NCBI GenBank assembly: GCA_003241785.1
Contig: QFPW01000035.1
Location: 1 to 19,193, forward strand
DNA: 19,193 bases
Reading direction: 5' to 3'
DNA from: Rhodovulum sulfidophilum
GTDB taxonomy: Bacteria; Pseudomonadota; Alphaproteobacteria; Rhodobacterales; Rhodobacteraceae
Position 1 is the first letter of the stretch, and each line of letters begins with the position of its first letter. The notes beneath the pieces were generated by a model. The model was not told the origin of the DNA. It saw only the letters and a list, made by a program, of their open reading frames with translations, and made no database searches. Of this stretch, positions 1 through 6,562 are shown piece by piece. The translations under genes and the position numbers were made by a program.

Positions 1-99
1 GGTTGTGGCAATGCTCCTGCAAAATCTCGACGCCAGACCCGTGTGACTGAAGCGTAGCAAGGCCTCTTCACAGCTAATCAGAATTTTTGCAACAGAGCC
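1..99. mobile_element. Terminal end of an IS6-family-like insertion sequence, cut by the window edge
   Basis: Positions 86-99 read TTTGCAACAGAGCC. The reverse complement, GGCTCTGTTGCAAA, matches the terminal inverted repeat I know from the IS6/IS26/IS6100 family. The similarity of the adjacent gene to its family stops exactly at this repeat, as expected at an insertion boundary. The remaining 85 bp contain no recognisable transposase segment in any frame, so the name rests on the repeat and the abrupt gene break. IS6 elements usually duplicate 8 bp of target; the candidate here is 100-107 (CACCAGCG), but the other end lies outside the window. The subgroup and the direction of the transposase cannot be decided. 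Confidence 0.65.
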
Positions 100-1298
100 C
101 ACCAGCGCGGGTTGGTCGCCATCATGTCGCCAGGGCAAAAAACATAACCACAGGCATCCAGACCGGAACTGACAAAGCACGCGAACCGTTCGAACCACGG
201 CCGGTGTGCCTCGGTAAAGCTGTCATCGAGGAAAATGCAATTGTCCTGATCGCTGACACCCGTCTGCTCCTGACGCCCCTGCGACCCGCAAGCGAGCCAC
301 AGATAAGGCACAGGCGACGGCCCGAATTTATCCTCCGCCATGACGATCAGGCGACAGGTCACCGCATCGGCGATATCCGTAATCAGGCGGGTGACAACCT
401 CGTGCGCATTGTGTCCAGCGACAAGCTGTACCAGAAGCCGCGGGATCTCCGCCGTCGCCCGCTTCAAATCCTCCACGCTGCGTGCAGCAGCAATGTCGCG
501 GGTAAGAAGCGCGGACGAAACCGCCATGAACCGGGTCAGGTCCGTTTGGGTAATGAGGCCGACGAGCTTTTCCCCCTCCACGACCGGCAAGTGGCCGATG
601 CCGCGTTCAAGCATAAGGTGCAGCACATCGGAGCCGAGATCGTTAGCCTTGAGGCATACTGGATCAGCCGTCATGACCGCTGAAACCGGCGTCGCCTGCG
701 GATTCAGCCCCTTCGCGAGCACCCGCCCGACAAGATCGCGCAATGTCACGATACCAACGAACCTGCCATCATCGACCACGCCAAGGCAGGAAATCTTATA
801 TTCCTGCATAATCTCGGATGCGTGACGGACGGCACTTTGCGGCGCGCAGTAAAACGGCGTCGCCGACATCAAGTCTCCAACCTTTCGTGTGGAAAGTTCG
901 TTACGCGGCGCCAGCACGGGCGCAGGACGCGTGAAGAAACGGGCAAAGACAGGTTCATCCGCAAGCAGTGAGCGAAACAGGTCCGCAGGCAAGAGCAGCA
1001 GAACGACATCGGTCAACGCATTCGCTGTCGTTACGGCAAGACCGGAGGCCAGCAGTCCACGCTCACCGAAACTGTCCCGCGACGAAAGCCGAGATATCAG
1101 GCTGCCGGCCGCGTCACGTGTTTCGACACGTCCCTCATGAATGATGTAAAGGCCGCCGAGAGGCTCGCCGCAGCGGTAGATTTCATCGCCCGCCTTGAAT
1201 TCGAGACGTCTTGTCTGTCGTAACACGCGGTCCAGCCCAGCAGCCGGCAGACCGTCATAAGGCGGCAACGTCTGAAGAAACTCGGCAACTGCGGACAC
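78..1298 (-). pseudogene. Cyclic-nucleotide-binding/CBS/DUF294 nucleotidyltransferase-like protein, C-terminus lost to an insertion sequence
   Basis: This is a cytoplasmic signalling protein of the family that combines a cNMP-binding domain (about residues 10-115), two CBS domains (about 140-195 and 203-260) and a DUF294 GlnD-like nucleotidyltransferase domain (from about 285). The nucleotidyltransferase signature GSQGRQEQ (338-345) followed by SDQDN (349-353) is intact. Family members are about 600 residues or longer. Here the native sequence ends at NPRW (396-399), and the last seven residues come from the insertion-sequence end, so the DUF294 C-terminal part is missing. The start is GTG at 1298, preceded by a strong GGGAGGA ribosome site. 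Members of this family commonly sit next to VC_2705-type symporters, as here (105-bp gap), which suggests a role in controlling uptake. Substrate and partner are unknown. It is probably non-functional, although the cNMP and CBS parts could still fold. Confidence 0.8.
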
Positions 1299-1324
1299 GG
1301 ATCCTCCCGTCTTCCCTCGTCTCG

Positions 1325-1345
1325 TCCGGGACTATTGCACCCGGA
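1325..1345. repeat. Inverted repeat TCCGGG-N9-CCCGGA in the symporter/CBS gap
   Basis: Six-base arms TCCGGG (1325-1330) and CCCGGA (1340-1345) are separated by 9 bases. It lies 27 bp upstream of the GTG start of the CBS/DUF294 gene and 16 bp from a stronger palindrome. It could be a leader stem-loop or a binding site; nothing in the sequence decides between them. Confidence 0.4.
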
Positions 1346-1361
1346 AACAGCGTCGCAAGGA

Positions 1362-1384
1362 AACGGGCAGCCAGGCTGCCCGTT
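1362..1384 (-). terminator. Strong stem-loop after the symporter gene (terminator or RNA-stabilising hairpin)
   Basis: AACGGGCAGCC and GGCTGCCCGTT are perfect 11-base arms around a single A. This makes a GC-rich stem of about 10 bp with a three-base loop. It starts 20 bp after the symporter stop codon. In the direction of transcription it is followed only by TTCCTTG-like sequence, a weak U tract. It may therefore be a leaky terminator or a 3'-end stabiliser that lowers expression of the downstream CBS/DUF294 gene. On the plus strand it is followed by CTGTTTTC. Confidence 0.5.
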
Positions 1385-1403
1385 CTGTTTTCGGTTTTCA
1401 ACC

Positions 1404-3170
1404 TCAGTGGGCGACTGCGGAACCTGCACCACGCGGAACGCGGATGGATTCCACCAGATCCTGCACTTCCTTTGGCGGAGCAGCGGTCATGCTGGAAACC
1501 AGATAGGCGGCTGCGAAGTTCAGCAGGGCGCCGATCGGGCCAAACGCGCTCGGCGGAATGCCGAACAGGTAATTGGCCGGTACGTTTTCAAGCATGTTTG
1601 TCCCCGGAATGAAGAACCAGCCCAGATAGGTGAACAGGTAGACGCAGGTGGTGATGAGACCAACGAGCATGCCGACGGTCGCACCCGCAGAGTTCATGCG
1701 CTTTGAGAAAATACCCATCATCAGCACTGGGAAGATCGTCGCGGCGGCAAGACCGAAAGCGAGCGCCACGGTCTGGGCAGCAAAGCCCGGCGGATTGAGA
1801 CCGAGCAGGGTTGCAATCAGAATGGCGCCTGCCATTGAGATACGCGCCGCCAGAAGCTCACCCTTTTCCGAGATGTCGGGCTTCAACGAGCCCTTGATCA
1901 GATCGTGGCTGATGGCCGACGAAATGGCCAGCAGCAGGCCGGCAGCCGTCGAAAGCGCAGCGGCAAGACCACCGGCGGCGATGAGACCGATAACCCAGCC
2001 CGGAAGCTGTGCGATTTCCGGATTGGCCAGAACAAGGATGTCGTTGTTGATATCAAGTTCGTTGCCCTTCCAGCCACGCTCCTCAGCCGTGGCTGCGAAG
2101 CCAGCGGCCTTGTCGTTGTAAAGCTGGATGCGACCATCGCCATTCTTGTCCTCGAACTTGATAAGGCCCGTGACTTCCCACGTCTTCATCCAGTCCGGAC
2201 GCTCCTCGTAGAGAACGGATTCAGCCTGGGTTCCCTGGGGATAGATGGTGTTGACGATGTTCAGGCGAGCCATGGCGCCGACAGCCGGGGCCGTCAGATA
2301 AAGCAGCGCAATGAACACCAGTGCCCAGCCCGCGGACCAGCGGGCATCGGCCACCTTTGGAACGGTGAAGAAGCGGATGATGACGTGCGGCAAGCCGGCA
2401 GTGCCGATCATCAGCGACAGCGTGAAGAGCGTCATGTTGAGCATGGAGCCTTGCGCCGTATAGGCCGTAAAGCCAAGATCGGTCACCACCTGATCGAGCT
2501 TCTGAAGAAGCGGCAGACCGGATTCCGTATGCGTGCCGAACAGACCGAGCGGCGGAAGCGCATTATCGGTCAATTGCAGCGAGATGAAGATCGCCGGGAT
2601 AGTGTAGGCGATGATCAGAACGACATACTGGGCAACCTGCGTATAGGTTATGCCCTTCATGCCACCGAGCACCGCATAGGCGAACACGACTGCGGAAGCG
2701 ATCCACAGGCCGGTTGAAACCTGCACTTCAAGGAAGCGCGAGAAGGCAACGCCAGCACCCGTCATCTGCCCGATAACATAGGTTACCGAGATGATGATGA
2801 GGCAGACGACGCCGACAAGGCGGGCTGTATTGGAATAGAAACGATCACCGATGAACTGCGGCACGGTGAACTTGCCGAACTTGCGCAGATAAGGCGCGAG
2901 CAGAAGGGCGAGCAGAACATAACCACCGGTCCACCCCATGAGATAGGTGGAGTTGGCATAGCCGACACCTGCTATGAGGCCGGCCATGGAGATAAAGGAT
3001 GCGGCCGACATCCAGTCGGCAGCGGTTGCCATGCCGTTCGTCACGGGATGAACGCCCTGGCTAGCGGCATAGAATTCAGCGGTGGAACCTGCGCGGGTCC
3101 AGATGGCGATACCGATGTAAAGCGCAAAAGACGCGCCGACCATCAGCAGATTGAGCGTGTACTGATCCAT
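1404..3170 (-). CDS. Sodium:solute symporter, large subunit, VC_2705/acetate-permease-like
   Basis: This 588-residue polytopic inner-membrane protein of the SSS family probably uses the sodium gradient to import acetate or a related small organic acid. Family features visible are the N-terminal AEFYAASQGV-type segment (about 31-40), the conserved ATAADWMSAASFIS segment (about 48-61) and about 12-13 hydrophobic spans. An insert at about residues 305-390 lies between two hydrophobic spans. It is characteristic of the VC_2705 subgroup as I recall it and carries an EF-hand-like loop (see the separate entry). The ATG at 3170 has a GGAGGAG ribosome site. It lies 14 bp after the DUF4212 gene, the usual partner of this subgroup, so the two form one unit. 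The substrate is inferred from the family; no acetyl-CoA synthetase gene lies in the window to support acetate directly. Confidence 0.9.
   Translation of the reverse strand: MDQYTLNLLMVGASFALYIGIAIWTRAGSTAEFYAASQGVHPVTNGMATAADWMSAASFISMAGLIAGVGYANSTYLMGWTGGYVLLALLLAPYLRKFGKFTVPQFIGDRFYSNTARLVGVVCLIIISVTYVIGQMTGAGVAFSRFLEVQVSTGLWIASAVVFAYAVLGGMKGITYTQVAQYVVLIIAYTIPAIFISLQLTDNALPPLGLFGTHTESGLPLLQKLDQVVTDLGFTAYTAQGSMLNMTLFTLSLMIGTAGLPHVIIRFFTVPKVADARWSAGWALVFIALLYLTAPAVGAMARLNIVNTIYPQGTQAESVLYEERPDWMKTWEVTGLIKFEDKNGDGRIQLYNDKAAGFAATAEERGWKGNELDINNDILVLANPEIAQLPGWVIGLIAAGGLAAALSTAAGLLLAISSAISHDLIKGSLKPDISEKGELLAARISMAGAILIATLLGLNPPGFAAQTVALAFGLAAATIFPVLMMGIFSKRMNSAGATVGMLVGLITTCVYLFTYLGWFFIPGTNMLENVPANYLFGIPPSAFGPIGALLNFAAAYLVSSMTAAPPKEVQDLVESIRVPRGAGSAVAH
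2115..2150 (-). other. EF-hand-like loop within the symporter insert
   Basis: Residues 341-352 of the symporter read DKNGDGRIQLYN. Asp/Asn occupy positions 1, 3 and 5, Gly position 6 and Ile position 8 of a calcium-loop pattern, but position 12 is Asn instead of the usual Glu/Asp. The loop sits in a hydrophilic insert between membrane spans, so it may bind a divalent ion or may simply be a loop that looks similar. Ion binding is inference. Confidence 0.5.
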
Positions 3171-3184
3171 GAAACTCCTCCGTC

Positions 3185-3445
3185 TCAGTTCTCGTCGACG
3201 CCGAATTCACGGTCGATCTTGTTCATGTAGACGGCGTACCCAAAGATCAGCGCGATGAAGACGAGGATCGAACCCTGCTGGGCGAACCAGAAGCCGAGAT
3301 CCGAACCACCGATCTTGATACCCGAAAGCGCCGGGCGAAGCAGAATGCCAAAGCCATAGGAAACAACCGTCCAGATCACCATGCAAATCCAGATGATGCG
3401 GATGTTTGCCTTCCAATAGGCATTAGAAGAAGACTTATCCTCCAT
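3185..3445 (-). CDS. DUF4212 small membrane subunit of the sodium:solute symporter
   Basis: This is an 86-residue protein with two hydrophobic spans (about residues 15-36 and 54-74) and a short acidic C-terminus ending GVDEN. Length, topology and position directly before a VC_2705-type symporter match DUF4212, the putative small subunit of that transporter pair. I chose the ATG at 3445 because GGGAGGTT lies 6-13 bases upstream and because the family begins close to the YWKANIRII-type segment. The reading frame stays open further upstream to 3565, but that extension has no family resemblance. The stop is 14 bp before the symporter start, so the two genes are almost certainly co-transcribed. 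What the small subunit does in transport is unknown. Confidence 0.88.
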   Translation of the reverse strand: MEDKSSSNAYWKANIRIIWICMVIWTVVSYGFGILLRPALSGIKIGGSDLGFWFAQQGSILVFIALIFGYAVYMNKIDREFGVDEN

Positions 3446-3473
3446 GGAGAACCTCCCTTTAAACTCCCAATTA

Positions 3474-3487
3474 CCCCTTCTCAGGGG
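3474..3487 (-). promoter_or_regulatory. GAGA-tetraloop hairpin in the DUF4212 leader
   Basis: On the minus strand, CCCCT-GAGA-AGGGG makes a perfect 5-bp stem closed by a GNRA-type GAGA loop. It begins about 42 nt and ends about 29 nt before the DUF4212 ATG. It is close enough to influence mRNA stability or ribosome access, but leaves the GGGAGG ribosome site free. Confidence 0.4.
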
Positions 3488-3495
3488 CGACCTCC

Positions 3496-3522
3496 AAAAA
3501 AACCAGCACAGGAGTTCGCTGG
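3496..3522 (-). terminator. Terminator-like stem-loop with a T7 tract in the DUF4212 leader
   Basis: Read on the minus strand, CCAGC (3522-3518) pairs with GCTGG (3507-3503) across a 10-base loop, with one extra G-U pair possible. It is followed immediately by seven T residues (3502-3496). The stem is short but has the layout of an intrinsic terminator. It lies 51 bp before the DUF4212 start and about 425 bp after trkH. It may end transcripts arriving from the pha-trkH operon or act as an attenuator of the symporter operon. Confidence 0.45.
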
Positions 3523-3542
3523 CTGGAACACTCGTTCCAGCC
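3521..3542 (-). promoter_or_regulatory. Perfect 9-bp hairpin overlapping the terminator-like stem
   Basis: GGCTGGAAC (3521-3529) and GTTCCAGCC (3534-3542) are perfect arms around a four-base loop. On the minus-strand transcript this hairpin comes just before the T7 terminator-like stem and shares two bases with it. The CCAGC inside its second arm could also pair with the terminator's GCTGG. The two structures could therefore compete, as in an attenuator. Alternatively it is a protein-binding dyad. No known riboswitch is recognised. Confidence 0.45.
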
Positions 3543-3725
3543 ATTTGATTGCTGAACCACCTCAATGATTAGCCAGATAGCTTTTTGCTATTCCTTGCGC
3601 TTAACCCCTCCAGGGCGCAGGATCGGTAACCGACAATTATGCTCTCCCATGCATAGTCAGCTTGACTGTAGACGGAGATTCCTCCAAGCCACCCGCGACA
3701 ATTGTCTTAATACTAAAGTCAAACA

Positions 3726-3741
3726 CGCGTTGCCCAACGCG
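3726..3741. promoter_or_regulatory. Palindrome CGCGTTG-CC-CAACGCG, possible operator
   Basis: Perfect 7-base inverted arms with a two-base centre, about 280 bp upstream of the DUF4212 start in an otherwise AT-richer gap. The size and symmetry fit a dimeric repressor or activator site. No regulator family is identified. Confidence 0.3.
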
Positions 3742-3864
3742 CATTCATTCCCCTCAAATTCTTCTAGTTTTTTGAAACGATTATATTTTTTCGAAGGAAG
3801 CTCTGCAGCAGCAAAGCATGGAAATGCCATGAGCCGGAGCATGGTCACGTCTTGTTGACCACGT

Positions 3865-3877
3865 GTGATCAGATCAC
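3865..3877. promoter_or_regulatory. Palindrome GTGATC-A-GATCAC, possible operator
   Basis: A perfect 13-bp palindrome, 70 bp past the trkH stop and about 420 bp upstream of DUF4212. It resembles a CRP/FNR-type site (TGTGA...TCAC) but the spacer is one base short for CRP. It could equally be a GntR-type site or chance. Confidence 0.25.
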
Positions 3878-3946
3878 CGAAGCCTATACGGCCTTCAGTC
3901 ACCGTGAGGCCATCCGATACCCAACCAAACTGAATGGAAAATAGCG

Positions 3947-5407
3947 TCAGTTCCGCCAGAATGTTGGCAACAAAAGCACGACAACTGACAGGATTTCCAG
4001 ACGCCCAAGCAACATGACAAAGGACAGAAGATAAAAGGCGGGATCAGTCATGGCTGAAAAATTGCCGGCTGGACCGATAGCCTCACCGACGCCGGGACCG
4101 ACATTCGCAAGCGCGGTCACCACGGACGAAAGGGAGGTCGCGATGTCATAACCCAACGCGCCCATAGCCAGACCACCGACGAGCCAGATCGCAATAAATG
4201 CAAAGAAAAACAGAAAGACAGCTCTCTGCGTTTCAGGATCCACATTCAAACGCCCGTACCGGACGGGATAAACGGCATCGGCATAAATCAGTCGTTTCAT
4301 ACCGACGTGAATTGTCGAAACGAGAATGATGAAGCGGTATGCCTTGATCCCGCCGGATGTCGACCCGGAACAGCCGCCGGCAAATGTGGCAATGAAGGCG
4401 GCCACAACAACAAACGGCCCCCAGAGGGTATAGTCTTCACTTGCAAACCCGGTCGTCGAGAAAATGGACGCGAAGTTAAAAAACGAGTGCGCCAGCGCAT
4501 AACCGAAGTCCACGTCATTTTGAAAGTGGTTTGCCAGCGCGGCAAGAACAGAGAACACGCAAACATAGCCGATGAAGACCGCAATCTGCGGATCGCGTAG
4601 CGTATCTACTTTCCGGCGTACCGCGAAAAGAATCATAGCCGAGAACGGTAGACTGCCCAAAATCATGAAGATCGTGGCAGTCCACAGCAACGTGCGATTA
4701 TCACCGAAATAGCCGAATGAAGCATCATGGGTCGAGAACCCGCCAGTCGATATCGTTGCCATGGCGTGGTTGATCGCGTCAAAACGGTTCATTCCCCCGA
4801 GATTGTACGCCACAGCGCACACAATTGTTATTCCCACGTAAATCCCGATGAAGGCGCGTGTAAACGTCGCCATACGCGCGAACGGCCGATCATTCGAACT
4901 GTCTGACGATTCCATTCTGAAAAAGGACATTCCCCCGACGCGCAGAAACGGCAGAAGGAACAGGCCGAGAGCTACAATCCCGATACCGCCAAGCCAATGA
5001 AGAAGAGAACGCCAGAACAGAAAGCCCTTCGGCAGTTGATCCAATCCGGCAATGCTGGTTGAGCCTGTCGTGGTCACTGCGGAAACAGACTCGAAAATGG
5101 CTTGCCCAAAGGTCAGGTCCAGCTTCGAGAAGTATATGGGCAAGGCTCCCGTAATTGAGAAAACCAGCCATAAAACATTGACGAGGATAAATCCGAAACG
5201 CTTGCTAAATGGCGGCGGGGAGGATCGGGTCGCAAATGCGAGCATTACGGAAAACCCACCCGTCAGAAACGCGCAGACAGCAAAAGCTTTCCAATTATCA
5301 TCATGATAGTAAAGGTTGACGAGTGCAGGCAACAGCATCGCTGTGGCAAGATACAGGCCGCATACGGCGGCCACATGGAGCGCCGAGCGTATCAGATTGC
5401 CGTTCAA
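3947..5407 (-). CDS. trkH: TrkH/KtrB-type potassium uptake channel subunit
   Basis: This 486-residue inner-membrane protein of the Trk/Ktr/HKT superfamily is the potassium-translocating subunit, normally gated by a cytoplasmic TrkA/KtrA protein (none is in this window). The four filter segments are visible: TTTGS (112-116), STGGF (220-224), STTGF (317-321) and NVGPG (435-439). The conserved gating-loop segment GGCSGSTSGGIK lies at about 344-355. Length matches TrkH (about 480). The start is a rare TTG at 5407 overlapping the phaG stop as TTGA. The next in-frame ATG falls inside the first membrane span (residue 24), so TTG is preferred, although its ribosome site (GGAAG) is only moderate. The overlap means it is translated with the Pha antiporter genes, tying potassium uptake to sodium/proton exchange. 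Confidence 0.93.
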   Translation of the reverse strand: MNGNLIRSALHVAAVCGLYLATAMLLPALVNLYYHDDNWKAFAVCAFLTGGFSVMLAFATRSSPPPFSKRFGFILVNVLWLVFSITGALPIYFSKLDLTFGQAIFESVSAVTTTGSTSIAGLDQLPKGFLFWRSLLHWLGGIGIVALGLFLLPFLRVGGMSFFRMESSDSSNDRPFARMATFTRAFIGIYVGITIVCAVAYNLGGMNRFDAINHAMATISTGGFSTHDASFGYFGDNRTLLWTATIFMILGSLPFSAMILFAVRRKVDTLRDPQIAVFIGYVCVFSVLAALANHFQNDVDFGYALAHSFFNFASIFSTTGFASEDYTLWGPFVVVAAFIATFAGGCSGSTSGGIKAYRFIILVSTIHVGMKRLIYADAVYPVRYGRLNVDPETQRAVFLFFFAFIAIWLVGGLAMGALGYDIATSLSSVVTALANVGPGVGEAIGPAGNFSAMTDPAFYLLSFVMLLGRLEILSVVVLLLPTFWRN

Positions 5408-5793
5408 GGCTTGGCTTCCACGGTTTTCCTCACGTCAGCTCCTGAAAGCGTGGCCCATTCTGCTGCGGAGCCGGTCTCCGGCAGTGTTTTTCGCTTCTCC
5501 TTATTCCGCAGAATATGAACTTTCGCAATCATGTGGGCGCTGACAGGCGCTGTCAAAAACAGAAACAGGGTAATCAGCAGTTCGTGAAAGGAAAGGCCGC
5601 CCGCAGTACCGGCGAAATAAACCATGGAGGCAATCAGCAGCGAGCCGATACCGAGCGTGGTCGCTTTGGTCGGGGCGTGTAGGCGCCGCATCGTGTCCGG
5701 CAGCTTGGCCAGGCCGAACGAGCCGACCAGCAGGAAGAACGCACCGATCAGAATGAGAATGGAAGCGACTGTTTCCGAGACCGTTTCAATCAT
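5404..5793 (-). CDS. phaG: Mrp/Pha monovalent cation/H+ antiporter subunit G
   Basis: This 129-residue membrane protein (MrpG/MnhG family) is a small structural subunit of the multi-subunit Na+(K+)/H+ antiporter in the inner membrane. Three hydrophobic spans are visible (about 8-30, 44-63 and 67-90). The family segment GLAKLPDTMRRLHAPTKATT lies at about 27-46. The C-terminal 35 residues are charged and cytoplasm-like. The ATG at 5793 is 11 bp past the phaF stop, and the gene's stop overlaps the trkH start. It is the last of the conserved AB-C-D-E-F-G order. Confidence 0.93.
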   Translation of the reverse strand: MIETVSETVASILILIGAFFLLVGSFGLAKLPDTMRRLHAPTKATTLGIGSLLIASMVYFAGTAGGLSFHELLITLFLFLTAPVSAHMIAKVHILRNKEKRKTLPETGSAAEWATLSGADVRKTVEAKP

Positions 5794-5804
5794 CCACGTT
5801 CACC

Positions 5805-6074
5805 TCACTCGATCACATTGCCGCGCAGAAGGAATTTGCAGAAAGCGACTGTGGTTACAAAGCCGACCATGGCCAGCAGCAGGGCCGCCTCGAAATACAT
5901 GGCTGTGCCATAGAGTATCCCGGCCAGCACCACGAGACCGATGACGTTCACAACGAGCGTATCGAGCGCAAGAATACGATCGGCGCTGTCCGGACCGAAA
6001 GCCAGCCGCCACAAGGTCATCGCCATGGCGATGCAGATGGCGACGGCCGCAATGCTGCAAGCGATCACGATCAT
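5805..6074 (-). CDS. phaF: Mrp/Pha monovalent cation/H+ antiporter subunit F
   Basis: This 89-residue protein has three hydrophobic spans and belongs to the MrpF/MnhF family. The typical RLAFGPDSADRILALDTL motif lies at about residues 23-40. The start ATG (6074) overlaps the phaE stop as ATGA, so translation is coupled. MrpF is an essential small subunit of the antiporter complex; in some species it has been linked to bile-salt or sodium efflux. Its exact role here can only be taken from the complex. Confidence 0.93.
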   Translation of the reverse strand: MIVIACSIAAVAICIAMAMTLWRLAFGPDSADRILALDTLVVNVIGLVVLAGILYGTAMYFEAALLLAMVGFVTTVAFCKFLLRGNVIE

Positions 6075-6559
6075 TCGAATATCCTCTTCAACCGCCGTTC
6101 ATAGCGTTGTTTTATATCGGCCACGACACCGGCCGGATCGTCGGTTTCGAGGCAATGGACCAGAATGGCTTTGCCATCGGCGCTGAGATCGGCGCTGACC
6201 GTGCCCGGCGTCATGGTGATCGTGCCTGCCAGGGCGGTAATTGCCTCGGGTGTTGTCAGATCGAGCGGAACGGTTACATAGGCCGAGCGCAGGCTCTCTC
6301 CCTTGCGGGTCAGAACGAGCCGGGCGACGTGAATGTTGGAGATCACGATATCCCAAAGCACCACAAGCAGAAATTCTGCGATGGCCAGCGGCGCCTTCAA
6401 AACCGGATTGCCGGGCCAGAACCGTGCCGTTGCCAGTGGAATCGCCAGCCCCATGGCAAGACCGAAGACGACCGTGCCCGTGCTGATTTCATTGATCAGC
6501 ATCACCCAGATGACCGCAATGACAAGGCTGAGAACCGGATGCGGCAGAATTGTCTTCAT
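6071..6559 (-). CDS. phaE: Mrp/Pha monovalent cation/H+ antiporter subunit E
   Basis: This 162-residue protein has the MrpE/MnhE layout. An N-terminal membrane region (about residues 1-75) contains the LWDIVISNIHVARLVL-type segment (68-83). A soluble C-terminal half follows, with TPEAITALAGTITMTPGT (about 104-121) and SADGKAILVHCLE-like sequence. Length is as usual for the family. It starts 3 bp after the phaD stop and its own stop overlaps phaF. MrpE is thought to help assemble or stabilise the complex and has no ND5-like transport channel. Confidence 0.93.
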   Translation of the reverse strand: MKTILPHPVLSLVIAVIWVMLINEISTGTVVFGLAMGLAIPLATARFWPGNPVLKAPLAIAEFLLVVLWDIVISNIHVARLVLTRKGESLRSAYVTVPLDLTTPEAITALAGTITMTPGTVSADLSADGKAILVHCLETDDPAGVVADIKQRYERRLKRIFE

Positions 6560-6562
6560 GGA

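Larger units (their letters stand above)
3543..3946. other. Non-coding gap between trkH and the symporter operon
   Basis: About 400 bp with lower G+C than the flanks and no credible gene. Small open frames on both strands (for example about 80 codons at 3657-3902) lack ribosome sites and protein-like composition. It should hold the end of the trkH transcript and the promoter of the DUF4212/symporter unit. I could not pick a convincing promoter: a TATAAT box on the minus strand at 3780-3785 has no matching -35 element. Two perfect palindromes are listed separately. Confidence 0.5.

Noticed and set aside
3565..3902. Small open frames on both strands in the trkH/symporter gap
   Set aside because: No ribosome sites, unnatural composition, and they overlap each other in opposite directions.
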